In this document: positions 17,443 through 25,515 of the stretch, piece by piece
Layout of the letters: each line of letters begins with the position of its first letter
Numbering within the stretch: the stretch's first letter is position 1
The notes under the pieces: generated by a model
The model's database searches: none
What the model was told of the DNA's origin: nothing
What the model saw: the letters and a program-made list of their open reading frames with translations, nothing else
Program-made: the position numbers and the translations under genes
Assembly (NCBI RefSeq): GCF_008360935.1
Contig: NZ_SRXO01000008.1
Coordinates: 1-64,000 of the forward strand
Direction: 5' to 3'
Origin: Siccirubricoccus phaeus
GTDB taxonomy: Bacteria > Pseudomonadota > Alphaproteobacteria > Acetobacterales > Acetobacteraceae
DNA length: 64,000 nt

Positions 17443-18163
17443 CCTGGAGATTTCCGGCATCGATGCCGGCTACGGCGCCGTGCGGGTGCTGCAGGATGTC
17501 TCGCTGAGCGTGCCGGCGGGGGAGACGGTGGTGCTGCTGGGCACCAACGGCAATGGCAAGACGACGTTGATGCGCAGCATCATGGGCCAGGTGCGCCCGA
17601 CGCGCGGCAGCATCCGCGCAACCTTGGACGGCGTGACGCACGAGCTGATCGGCCTCTCGCCCGAGGCGATCGTGGAGCTGGGCATCGCCCTGGTGCCCGA
17701 AGGGCGACGACTGTTTCCGCGGCTGACGGTGGAGCAGAACCTTCAGCTCGGCGCCTATCGCCAGGCGGCACGCGCTGCGCTGGGGCGGAATCTCGAGCTC
17801 TGCTACGAGATGTTCCCGCGCCTCGCCGAACGCCGCGCCCAGCTCGTCGGCAGCATGAGCGGCGGGGAGCAGCAGATGGTGGCGCTGGGCCGCGCGCTGA
17901 TGACCGCACCGCAGATCCTGCTGGTGGATGAGCCTTCGGTCGGGCTCGCCCCCATCCTCGTCTCCCGCACCATGGAGATGATCGCGGAGATGAAGGCGCG
18001 GCTCGGCCTGACCGTGCTGATGGCGGAGCAGAATTTCCACCAGGCGGTGCGCATCGCCGACCGCGGCTATGTCATCGTCCACGGCCATCTGGCCTTCCAG
18101 GGCGAGTCAGCCGCGGCGCTGCAGGACAATGAATTGGTGCGGAAGGTGTATCTAGGCCTCTGA
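17429..18163 (+). CDS. livF: Branched-chain amino acid type ABC ATPase, LivF
   Basis: A 244-residue ABC ATPase with Walker A GTNGNGKTT, signature MSGGEQQMVALGRA and Walker B ILLVDEPSVGLAP. I take the TTG at 17429 as start, because GGAGGG lies 8 bp upstream and the product then begins at the normal family N-terminus (MASNSLEISGIDAGYGAVRV). The gene ends the transporter operon and overlaps the convergent tag gene by 12 bp. Confidence 0.9.
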   Translation: MASNSLEISGIDAGYGAVRVLQDVSLSVPAGETVVLLGTNGNGKTTLMRSIMGQVRPTRGSIRATLDGVTHELIGLSPEAIVELGIALVPEGRRLFPRLTVEQNLQLGAYRQAARAALGRNLELCYEMFPRLAERRAQLVGSMSGGEQQMVALGRALMTAPQILLVDEPSVGLAPILVSRTMEMIAEMKARLGLTVLMAEQNFHQAVRIADRGYVIVHGHLAFQGESAAALQDNELVRKVYLGL

Positions 18164-18715
18164 GGCGCGGAAGCATTCGGCGCTGTGGTCGTCCACCACG
18201 CCGACTGCTTGCAGATAGGCGTAGATGATGGTGCTGCCGACGAAGCGAAAGCCGCGCTTCGTCAGCGCCTTGCTGATGCGGTCGGAAAGCTCCGTGCGGG
18301 CCGGGATGCGCTCGCCGGCTTCGCGCCGCGTCACCACCGGCTTGCCATCGACGAAGGCCCACAGCCAGGCATCGAAGCTGCCGAATTCCCGCTGCACCTC
18401 CAGGAAGGCGCGGGCGTTGCCGATGGTGCTCTCGATCTTGCCGCGATGCCTGACGATGCGCGCATCCTGCACCAGCTCTTCCACCTTGGCCGCATCGAAG
18501 CCAGCGACCACCGCCGGATCGAAGCCCGCGAAGCACTCCCGGTAGCCGGCGCGCTTGCCGAGGATGGTGCGCCAGGAAAGGCCCGCCTGCGCGCCTTCCA
18601 AGGTCAGCATCTCGAACAGCATGCGGTCGTCATGCTGCGGCACGCCCCATTCCTCGTCGTGATAGGCGTGGTGGAAGGGGTCGCGCGCCCAGTGGCATCG
18701 CGGGCGGTCGCTCAT
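18152..18715 (-). CDS. tag: DNA-3-methyladenine glycosylase I (Tag)
   Basis: A base-excision repair enzyme of 187 residues that removes 3-methyladenine from alkylated DNA. The family signatures RCHWA, YHDEEWG and LEGAQAGLSW are present, as are the zinc ligands Cys and His near the N-terminus and the His..Cys pair (DDHSAECF) near the C-terminus. The ATG overlaps the stop of the upstream DUF1989 gene (ATGA), so it is the last and translationally coupled gene of the Rieske/DUF1989 operon. That is an odd place for a DNA repair gene. Confidence 0.95.
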   Translation of the reverse strand: MSDRPRCHWARDPFHHAYHDEEWGVPQHDDRMLFEMLTLEGAQAGLSWRTILGKRAGYRECFAGFDPAVVAGFDAAKVEELVQDARIVRHRGKIESTIGNARAFLEVQREFGSFDAWLWAFVDGKPVVTRREAGERIPARTELSDRISKALTKRGFRFVGSTIIYAYLQAVGVVDDHSAECFRASEA

Positions 18716-19302
18716 CCGAGGATCTCGTAATGCGCCTCGGTTGGCTTACCCGCGCGACCATTGATCGGCAGGATGTCCTGCGGGCAGCAGGACATCGCCA
18801 CGATGCAGTCCAGCTCCGCCCGCAAGGTCACGTAGTCGCCGGGCTTCGTCGTCGGCGGGTCGAAGGAAAGGCCGCCGCTCGGCGTCCACGGGATGTTCAT
18901 GAAGAGGTTCAGCGGCGCCGGACATTCCGGCGGCACCAGCCCCAGCGCCTGCATGCCGGCGAAGAGGTTGTCGGTACAATTGTCGTGGTATTCCTTCACG
19001 CCGAGCAGCGCGTAGCGCTCGCTGTCGCAGGCGGCCATCAGCGTGTCGTGGTCGCCCTTGGTCGTGTCCTCCGTCATCGTCAGGATCTTGCGACGCCGGT
19101 TGGTGAAAAGGCCATCGCCCTTCTGCGGCCGCAGCTTCACCAGCGTGGCGCGGGTGTGCTCCATGGACATGAATTCGGTCAGCATGCCGGCAGTGAAGGC
19201 CCAGGTATCCACCACCTGCTCGCCATGGGTGTTGACGATGCGGATGGACTGGCCCTGCCTTACGAAGGCGGCCTTGCCGCGGCGGGCGGGGATGGTCTCC
19301 AT
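18712..19302 (-). CDS. DUF1989 protein (urea-carboxylase-associated type 2, CgdB-like)
   Basis: A 196-residue member of the DUF1989 family, known as urea amidolyase-associated proteins. In guanidine-degrading bacteria two such proteins form carboxyguanidine deiminase (CgdAB). The family blocks TEDTTKGDHDTLMAACDSER and EYHDNCTDNLF, with putative metal-binding Cys/His, are intact. The gene starts 5 bp after its paralogue and overlaps tag. No urea/guanidine carboxylase or allophanate hydrolase is nearby, so the substrate may differ from carboxyguanidine. The start at 19302 fits the paralogue's N-terminus. Confidence 0.85.
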   Translation of the reverse strand: METIPARRGKAAFVRQGQSIRIVNTHGEQVVDTWAFTAGMLTEFMSMEHTRATLVKLRPQKGDGLFTNRRRKILTMTEDTTKGDHDTLMAACDSERYALLGVKEYHDNCTDNLFAGMQALGLVPPECPAPLNLFMNIPWTPSGGLSFDPPTTKPGDYVTLRAELDCIVAMSCCPQDILPINGRAGKPTEAHYEILG

Positions 19303-19307
19303 GGCGT

Positions 19308-19895
19308 TCAATCCTCGATCTGCACGCGGATGGGCGTCGGGTTGTAGTCGTTGCAGGGGTTGTTGATCTGCGGGCAGTTGGAGATCACCGCCAGCGCATC
19401 CATCTCCGCCCGCAGCGCCACCTGGCAGCCGGGGGGCGAGACGCCGAGCGCGATGGCCGAGCCGCCATCGCGCTCCACCGGCACCCGCATGAAGAAGTTG
19501 ACGTTGGGCACGATGTCGCGCCGGCCGAGGCCGTGGCAGGCGAGCGCCGCCAGGAAATTTTCCCGGCAGCCCGGGCAATTCTCCACGCCATAGAGCATGC
19601 GGTTGGAGGGGGCGGAGCAGCAGCCGCCGATCGTGTCATGCCCGCCGAACTGATCCTCGATGATGGTGAAGATCGGCTGGGCGAGGTCGGAATAAAGCAC
19701 GTGCCCTGTGGTCAGGAAGATGCTGCCCGCCGCCTTCATGGTGTTTGGCGCGTGGTAGCGCTCCAACGGGTCCTCCGCATTGTAGCAGAGGAAATCCACC
19801 GCCTGCCTGCCATGCAGGTCAGTGATGCGCAGCACCTGGCCGCGCTTCACGATGCCGGACCAGGGTGCGCCGGCTGGGATGGTCTCGTCCAGCAT
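19308..19895 (-). CDS. DUF1989 protein (urea-carboxylase-associated type 1, CgdA-like)
   Basis: A 195-residue DUF1989 protein paralogous to the downstream gene. The family core FGGHDTIGGCCSAPSNRMLY and the following ENCPGC Cys cluster are present, as is the C-terminal motif ISNCPQINNPCNDYNPTPIR typical of UAAP1. The stop of the Rieske oxygenase gene and this start abut (TGA then ATG, no gap). The pair probably forms a heteromer; in the characterised example the heteromer deiminates carboxyguanidine. Here it is linked to an oxygenase instead of a carboxylase. Confidence 0.87.
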   Translation of the reverse strand: MLDETIPAGAPWSGIVKRGQVLRITDLHGRQAVDFLCYNAEDPLERYHAPNTMKAAGSIFLTTGHVLYSDLAQPIFTIIEDQFGGHDTIGGCCSAPSNRMLYGVENCPGCRENFLAALACHGLGRRDIVPNVNFFMRVPVERDGGSAIALGVSPPGCQVALRAEMDALAVISNCPQINNPCNDYNPTPIRVQIED

Positions 19896-21053
19896 TCAGG
19901 CGGGATCCAGCACGCAGTCCAGCACCCAATTGTCGATGGCGTGCACCAGCGGCTCCCGGTAGCTGAAGCGGCCGGGCAGGCAGTAGGGCGAGGTCACTCC
20001 CCTCTGCTGCCGGTCGGAGGCGATGATGTCCTCCTCGAGCGTGATGTCCCAGCGCTTGTAGTAGTTCGCCGCGATCTCCTCGAAATCCGGCCGCGTCGTG
20101 CGGCTGCGCGGGAACAGCGCGCCATGCACCAGCCGCGTGCGGTCGGGCCCCAGCGGGTGCAGTTCCAGATACCAGGCGCAATCGATGGTGCAGGCCAGGT
20201 AGGTGCTGGGGTAGAGCAGCGGCGCATAGGTCCCGCCCGCCTCCCGCCGCCCTGCGAGGCTTTCGATCGGCGGGAAGCCGGCATCGCCCTTCAGCAGCGC
20301 CATGCTGTTCTCATGCTGGGCGAAGGTGATGACGTATTCGCCCGTCGCCTCCTCCACCCAATAGCCGGCGCTGCGGGCGCTGGCGTATTTGTTGATGGTC
20401 GCGCGGTGCACCGTGCCGATGTGGTAGGATTCCTTCGCGTTCTCCACGAAGATCTTCCAGTTGCACGCCATGTTGAAGGTTTTGCGGCGCGTCAGCACCA
20501 TGTCGTCGAGGTTGTAGCATTCCAGCTTGTCCGGCAGGCCGCCGAGCCACTGCGCCAGGGGCGGCGCCGCGTTATCGAAGCAGACGAAGAGGAAGCCGCC
20601 CCAGCTTTCGCAGCGCAGCGGCACCAGGCCGTTCTGTGCCGGGTCGAAGCCCTCGGTCTTGTGCATCTCGGGCGCGCCGTACAGCGTGCCGTCCAGCGCG
20701 TAGCTCCAGGAGTGGTAGGGGCAGACGACGAGGCCACAATTGCCATGGCCGTGATCCAGCAGCGTGGAGCCGCGATGCCGACAGGCATTGGCGAAAGCGC
20801 GCAGCACGTTGTCCTTGCCGCGGATGATGAAGAGCGGAACGCCGGCGAATTCCATCGCCAGATAGTCGCCCGGATTCGCCACCTGAGTCACATGGCCGAG
20901 GAAATTCCATGCCTTGCGCCAGATGCGCTCCACCTCTCGCTGGTAGAAGGCGTCGGAGGTGTAGCACCAGGTCGGCAGCGTCTCCGCCTGCAACAGGGGC
21001 TTCCGCACCGCCTCGTAGTGGCGCGGGTGGAAGAGGTCGGCCGGGACGTCCAT
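19896..21053 (-). CDS. Rieske non-heme iron oxygenase, alpha subunit (1)
   Basis: Terminal oxygenase of 385 residues. The Rieske [2Fe-2S] ligands are Cys91, His93, Cys111 and His114. The mononuclear iron site has His211 and His216. The residue that normally bridges the two sites is Glu208 instead of Asp, as in quaternary-ammonium oxygenases such as CntA. No beta subunit gene is present, consistent with an alpha3 enzyme, and no dedicated reductase is in the window. The gene sits in the operon flavin reductase, dehydrogenase, oxygenase, DUF1989 pair, tag. The substrate is unknown; N-demethylation or hydroxylation of a nitrogen compound is my inference. Confidence 0.9.
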   Translation of the reverse strand: MDVPADLFHPRHYEAVRKPLLQAETLPTWCYTSDAFYQREVERIWRKAWNFLGHVTQVANPGDYLAMEFAGVPLFIIRGKDNVLRAFANACRHRGSTLLDHGHGNCGLVVCPYHSWSYALDGTLYGAPEMHKTEGFDPAQNGLVPLRCESWGGFLFVCFDNAAPPLAQWLGGLPDKLECYNLDDMVLTRRKTFNMACNWKIFVENAKESYHIGTVHRATINKYASARSAGYWVEEATGEYVITFAQHENSMALLKGDAGFPPIESLAGRREAGGTYAPLLYPSTYLACTIDCAWYLELHPLGPDRTRLVHGALFPRSRTTRPDFEEIAANYYKRWDITLEEDIIASDRQQRGVTSPYCLPGRFSYREPLVHAIDNWVLDCVLDPA

Positions 21054-21070
21054 GCTGCGTCTCCCTGTGC

Positions 21071-22069
21071 TCAGTAGCCGGTCGTGGGATCGACCGCGTT
21101 CTTCAGCGTCTTGCCTGCCCGGAACCGCGCCAGATTGGCCATCACCAGATCCAGGGTCAGCGGCATATAAGCGTCCAGATCATCCGAGGAGCAATGCGGC
21201 GTGATGATCAGGTTCGGCACCTGCCAGAGCGGATCGCTGCTCGGCAGCGGCTCCGGATCGAACACGTCCAGCATCGCGCCCGAGACCTTGCCGTTGCGCA
21301 GCGCCTCGCTCAGCGCCGCGTAGTCCACCACGCCGGCGCGGCCGACATTGACCAGCCCGGCGCCGGGCTTCATGGCGGCGATCGCCTCGGCGTCGATCAG
21401 GTAGCGCGTCTCCGGTGTCAGCGGCGTCGCCACCAGCACGATATCGGCCTCGGCCAGCCCCTTCTTCAGCGATTTCAGCGGCAGCATGGCGTCGGCGTAG
21501 CGATGCGGCTTCGGGTTGCGGCGCATGCCCAGCACCTTCATGCCCAGCTTCTTCCCGGCTTTCGCCGCGGCGCCGCCCATATCCCCCAACCCCACCACCA
21601 GCAGCGTCTTGCCGGCGATGCTGGGCGTGAAGATCTGCCCCCAGCGCGCCTCCCGCTGCTGCGTCATCAGCGCAGGCAGGCGGAAGGTCAGCGCCAGCAG
21701 CGCCATGGTGGCGAATTCGCCGGTCTTCTGCACATGCACGCCGCTGTTGTTGGTCAGCACCACACCCGACGGCAGCCAGTCCAGCGGCAGCAGTGGCTCG
21801 ATCCCCGCGCCGGTGATGTGAATCCAGCGCAGCTTCGGCGCCGCCTCGGCCAGCATCGCCTTGGGGAAGGCTGGATCGGTGATGATGTCGTTGCCGCAGA
21901 CCAGCCCCTCCGCGGTCTTCAGCCAGGACAGCTCGGACAGATCCTCGCCCACCGTCCAGCGCAGCCCACGCCCGGCCTTGGCGCGCCGCGCCGCCGCCTG
22001 CACCAGCGCCGGCGTGATCTGGAAGCAGGCGGGCTTGTTGGCACGGCTTTCGAAATGCAGATGCGTCAT
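21071..22069 (-). CDS. D-isomer-specific 2-hydroxyacid dehydrogenase
   Basis: An NAD(P)-dependent oxidoreductase of 332 residues, related to GhrA/phosphoglycerate dehydrogenases. The nucleotide-binding segment TLLVVGLGDMGGAAAKAGKK, the catalytic Arg block NVGRAGVVDY, the Glu in FDPEPLP and the His in IITPHCSS are present. The start overlaps the flavin reductase stop by ATGA, and it lies 17 bp upstream of the Rieske gene. It may reduce or oxidise a glyoxylate-like or hydroxyacid product of the pathway. Confidence 0.9.
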   Translation of the reverse strand: MTHLHFESRANKPACFQITPALVQAAARRAKAGRGLRWTVGEDLSELSWLKTAEGLVCGNDIITDPAFPKAMLAEAAPKLRWIHITGAGIEPLLPLDWLPSGVVLTNNSGVHVQKTGEFATMALLALTFRLPALMTQQREARWGQIFTPSIAGKTLLVVGLGDMGGAAAKAGKKLGMKVLGMRRNPKPHRYADAMLPLKSLKKGLAEADIVLVATPLTPETRYLIDAEAIAAMKPGAGLVNVGRAGVVDYAALSEALRNGKVSGAMLDVFDPEPLPSSDPLWQVPNLIITPHCSSDDLDAYMPLTLDLVMANLARFRAGKTLKNAVDPTTGY

Positions 22070-22695
22070 CGTTGCTCCGTAGGGCCGGCCTCGCCGACCT
22101 TGGGCTGGGTCAGGATGTGGCCCAGCGTCGCGTAATGCGGCCCGCCGAGGCGCGCGACGGGGAGGAAGCGATCCACGGCGATGCGCCGCCCCTGCTCCAG
22201 CAGCGCCTCCTCCACCTGGAATTCCAGCACCTCGCCGATCAGCAGCCCGCTCTTCTGCTCGCCGAGCTCCAGCATGCGTTCCAGCCGGCATTCCATGGCG
22301 ATGGGCGAGCAGGCGAGGCGCGGCGGCGCGACGCGCGCGCTCGGCAGCACCTCCAGCCCCAGCGCCGCCACCTCGCTGACGCCGGGCGGATAGGCGGCGG
22401 AGCTGGCATGCATCGGCGTCAGCGCGGCCTCGGTGACGACATTCACCACGAACTCGCCGCTGCTTTCGATATTCGCCGCGGTGTCCTTCAGCGCCCCGTC
22501 GCGCCTTCCGATATTCACCGCCAGCATCGGCGGCCGGTTGCAGACGAAGGTGTAGCAGGAGAAGGGCGCGGCGTTCACCGCGCCCGCCGCATCCATCGTG
22601 GTGATCCAGGCGATCGGCCGCGGCACCACGATGCCGACCAGCAGCGCATAGGCCTCGGCGGCGGAGAGGGTTTCGGCGGTGAAGCGGCGCATCAT
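22066..22695 (-). CDS. Flavin reductase-like protein (DIM6/NTAB, FMN-binding split barrel)
   Basis: About 209 residues with the flavin-reductase-like block PRPIAWITTMDAAGAVNAAP and the FMN-binding strand FVVNVVTEA. Members of this family bind FMN and serve as flavin reductases or nitrilotriacetate-type accessory components. It is the first gene of the minus-strand operon. Two adjacent ATGs (22695 and 22692) are both possible starts. It might supply electrons, but classical Rieske oxygenases use [2Fe-2S]/flavin reductases, so this partnership is not established. Confidence 0.85.
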   Translation of the reverse strand: MMRRFTAETLSAAEAYALLVGIVVPRPIAWITTMDAAGAVNAAPFSCYTFVCNRPPMLAVNIGRRDGALKDTAANIESSGEFVVNVVTEAALTPMHASSAAYPPGVSEVAALGLEVLPSARVAPPRLACSPIAMECRLERMLELGEQKSGLLIGEVLEFQVEEALLEQGRRIAVDRFLPVARLGGPHYATLGHILTQPKVGEAGPTEQR

Positions 22696-22896
22696 GCGCG
22701 GCAGTGAAGCGCAGCGTTGCGGCCGACACAATCGGGTTTGGATACGCAAGCACCCAATGTCTGCGCAGCGTGCAGCCTGCACGCGTGCCCTGCCGATTCC
22801 CCCGGCATTCCAGGCTGCAAGCCGCGCTTTTTCGCGGCACGCGGCTTGCTGCAAAATCGGCAGGCTCGTTTCTTATCCCGGCCGGAGGTCATCCCC
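22696..22896. promoter_or_regulatory. Divergent promoter region of the two Rieske operons
   Basis: A 201-bp spacer separates two divergently transcribed oxygenase operons and must hold both promoters. A 5' GGAGG at 22884-22888 is the ribosome-binding site for the plus-strand Rieske gene. I cannot single out convincing -35/-10 boxes, and no regulator gene is adjacent. Confidence 0.5.
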
Positions 22897-24060
22897 ATGC
22901 TCGACGCCATGCTGCCGCTCGACGACGCCGCGCTCTTCCGCCCGGAGACCTATGCGGGCGTGCGCAAGCCGCTGCTCGAAGCCTCCACCCTGCCGCCCGC
23001 CTGCTACACCTCGGAGGCGTTCTACAAGCGGGAGGTCCAGACGATCTTCCTGAAGGTCTGGAATTTCGTCGGCCGCGACGACCGCATCCCGCATGGCGGC
23101 GACTACTTCACCATCGAATTCGCCGGCATCCCCGTCATCATCGTCCGCGGCAAGGATGGCGAGGTGCGGGCCTTCGCCAATACCTGCCGCCACCGCGGCG
23201 CGCTGCTGGTGGAGGGCGAAGGCAATTGCCGCGCCTTCCGCTGCCCCTACCATTCCTGGGCCTTCGATACGGAAGGCAACCTCATCGTCGCGCCGGAGAT
23301 GGAGCAGACGAAGGATTTCCGGCTGGAGGATTGGTCCCTCACGCCGGTCCGGCTGGAACGCTGGGCCGGCTTCATGTTCATCAATTTCGACAGCGAGGCC
23401 GCGCCGCTCACCGCCCATCTCGGCGACCTGCCGGAGAAGCTCGCCTCCTACCGCTTCCAGGACATGGCCTGCGTGCGGCGCAAGGAATACGACCTCGCCT
23501 GCAATTGGAAGATCTATGTCGAGAACGCGATGGAGGCGTACCACATCGCCACCGTCCATCGCAGCACGCTGTCCCGCCAGAAAGGCAAGCCCTCCCTGCC
23601 GCAGCCGGCGGCGGGCGAGTACTGTGCCCTCTACAAGGAACACAAGGGCAGCCGCGCGCTGCTCTCCGGCGATACCGGCTTTCCGGAGATGGACCATCTG
23701 GAAGGCCAGGCCGCGGCGGGAAGCTGGTATCCGCTGATCTATCCCAGCACCATGTTCGGCTGTACCTATGACTGCATGTGGTGGCTGGAACTGCATCCGA
23801 TGGGCCCGGCACGCACCAAGCTCATCGTCGGCTCCGCCTTCCCGCGCAGCAGCGTGGAACGCCCGGATTTCGAGGAGGTGGTGCAGCGCTACTACAAGCG
23901 CTGGGACATCTCCATCCCCGAGGACAACGAAATCTCCGAGCTGCAGCAGCGCGGCCTCGCCTCGCCCTTCGCCAAGCCCGGCCGGCTCGCGCACATGGAG
24001 CCGCTGGTGCACACCTTCAACAATTGGGTGCTGGACCGCGTGCTGGGCGTCGCCGCCTGA
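22897..24060 (+). CDS. Rieske non-heme iron oxygenase, alpha subunit (2)
   Basis: A paralogue of the divergent Rieske oxygenase, 387 residues. Rieske ligands are Cys97, His99, Cys116 and His119; iron ligands are His216 and His221, with Glu213 in the bridging position. The C-terminal block HPMGPARTKLIVGSAFPRSS parallels its paralogue. GGAGG lies 8 bp before the ATG. The stop overlaps the ABC permease start (TGATG), so oxygenase and importer are coupled, which ties the substrate to an imported small molecule. No reductase gene is present. Confidence 0.9.
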   Translation: MLDAMLPLDDAALFRPETYAGVRKPLLEASTLPPACYTSEAFYKREVQTIFLKVWNFVGRDDRIPHGGDYFTIEFAGIPVIIVRGKDGEVRAFANTCRHRGALLVEGEGNCRAFRCPYHSWAFDTEGNLIVAPEMEQTKDFRLEDWSLTPVRLERWAGFMFINFDSEAAPLTAHLGDLPEKLASYRFQDMACVRRKEYDLACNWKIYVENAMEAYHIATVHRSTLSRQKGKPSLPQPAAGEYCALYKEHKGSRALLSGDTGFPEMDHLEGQAAAGSWYPLIYPSTMFGCTYDCMWWLELHPMGPARTKLIVGSAFPRSSVERPDFEEVVQRYYKRWDISIPEDNEISELQQRGLASPFAKPGRLAHMEPLVHTFNNWVLDRVLGVAA

Positions 24061-24725
24061 TGGGCTATGTCTGGCAATGGCAGATGATCTGGGACTACCG
24101 CCAGGTCTTCTACCGGGGCGTCGAGGTGACGGCGATCCTGACCTTCTGGGCGCTGCTGATCGGCATGGCGCTCGGGCTGGTGCTGGGCCTCATGCGCTCC
24201 TCCCGCGCGGCGTGGCTGCGGGTGCCGGCGGCGGTCTATATCGACGTGTTCCGCGCCACGCCCATCCTGGTGCAGCTCGTCTGGATCTACTACGCGCTGC
24301 CCATCCTGACCGGCGTGCAGATGGGCAACATCGCCTCCGCCAGCGTCGGCATCGGGCTGCACGCGGCGGCCTATATCGCGGAAATCTTCCGCGCCGGCAT
24401 CGCCAGCATCGACCGCGGCCAGTCGGATGCGGCGAAATCGCTCGGCATGTCCTACGGCCAGGCGATGCGCCGCATCATCCTGCCCCAGGCGGTGCGCCGC
24501 ATGGTGCCGCCCTTCATCAATGAATTCGCCACGCTGATGAAGCTGACGACGCTCGGTTCCGTGCTGGCGGTGAATGAGCTGCTGCATGAGGCGGAGAACC
24601 TCATCAACAACACCTACCGGCCGCTCGAGACCTATACCGTGGTTGCGATCGTCTTCGGCCTGCTGATCTACCCCTTCATCTGGCTGTCGCAGCGGCTGGA
24701 GCAGCACTGGAAGACCCGCGGATGA
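24060..24725 (+). CDS. Polar amino acid ABC transporter permease (HisM/GlnP family)
   Basis: An inner-membrane permease of 221 residues. [20 protein letters not shown] and the EAA coupling motif region ([20 protein letters not shown]) are characteristic of polar amino-acid permeases. It is translationally coupled to the upstream Rieske gene and the downstream ATPase (ATGA). Only one permease gene is present, so the pore is probably a homodimer. Confidence 0.9.
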   Translation: MGYVWQWQMIWDYRQVFYRGVEVTAILTFWALLIGMALGLVLGLMRSSRAAWLRVPAAVYIDVFRATPILVQLVWIYYALPILTGVQMGNIASASVGIGLHAAAYIAEIFRAGIASIDRGQSDAAKSLGMSYGQAMRRIILPQAVRRMVPPFINEFATLMKLTTLGSVLAVNELLHEAENLINNTYRPLETYTVVAIVFGLLIYPFIWLSQRLEQHWKTRG

Positions 24726-25495
24726 TCGAGAAGCCCATCATCCGCGTCGAAGGGCTGCGCAAGAACTTCGGCAAGCTGGAAGTGCTGCGCGGCCTTGGCT
24801 TCGAGGTGAAGCGCGGCGAGGTGCTGGCCATCATCGGCCCCAGCGGCTCCGGCAAATCTACCTTGCTTCGCTGCCTGAACTTCCTGGAAGACTACCAGGC
24901 GGGCGAGATCCATTTCGAGGAGCAGCTCGTCGGCTATCGCCGCGATGCCAAGGGCCGACTGAAGCCGGACACTGAGAGCAGTATCCGCCGCATCCGCGCC
25001 CGCATGGGCATGGTGTTCCAGAGCTTCAACCTCTTCCCGCACAAGACGGTGCTGGAGAACGTCATCGAGGGCCCGGTCATCGTGCGCGGCGAAAGCCGCG
25101 GCGCGGCAGAGGCGCGGGCGCGCGCGCTGCTGGAACGGGTGGGCCTGGCGGACAAGGTCGCGACCTACCCCACGAAACTCTCCGGCGGCCAGCAGCAGCG
25201 CGCCGCCATCGCCCGGGCGCTGGCCATGCAGCCGGCGGCGATGCTGTTCGACGAGCCGACCAGCGCCCTCGACCCCGAACTGGTGGGGGAGGTGCTGGAG
25301 GTCATGCAATCGCTGGCCGCCGAGGGGATGACCATGGTGGTGGTGACGCATGAGATGGGCTTCGCCCGCCAGGTCGCCGATCGGGTGATGATGATGGACC
25401 GGGGCGAGATCGTGGAGCTCGGCCCCCCCAGCCAGATCTTCGGCGCGCCGGAATCGCCGCGAACCGCGGAATTCCTGCGGCGCGTGCTGCACTGA
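24722..25495 (+). CDS. Polar amino acid ABC transporter ATPase (GlnQ/HisP family)
   Basis: A 257-residue ATPase. Walker A is GPSGSGKST, the signature is [14 protein letters not shown], Walker B is [14 protein letters not shown] and the switch His is in VVTHEM. The insertion after [16 protein letters not shown] is common in this subfamily. The start overlaps the permease stop by 4 bp. It energises uptake by the linked permease and binding protein. Confidence 0.93.
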   Translation: MIEKPIIRVEGLRKNFGKLEVLRGLGFEVKRGEVLAIIGPSGSGKSTLLRCLNFLEDYQAGEIHFEEQLVGYRRDAKGRLKPDTESSIRRIRARMGMVFQSFNLFPHKTVLENVIEGPVIVRGESRGAAEARARALLERVGLADKVATYPTKLSGGQQQRAAIARALAMQPAAMLFDEPTSALDPELVGEVLEVMQSLAAEGMTMVVVTHEMGFARQVADRVMMMDRGEIVELGPPSQIFGAPESPRTAEFLRRVLH

Positions 25496-25515
25496 ACAAC
25501 CGGGGAGAGCAGAGC

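Noticed and set aside
22066-22695. Flavin reductase-like protein as the Rieske reductase
   Set aside because: It lacks [2Fe-2S] and NAD-domain motifs of known Rieske reductases; the partnership is possible but not supported.
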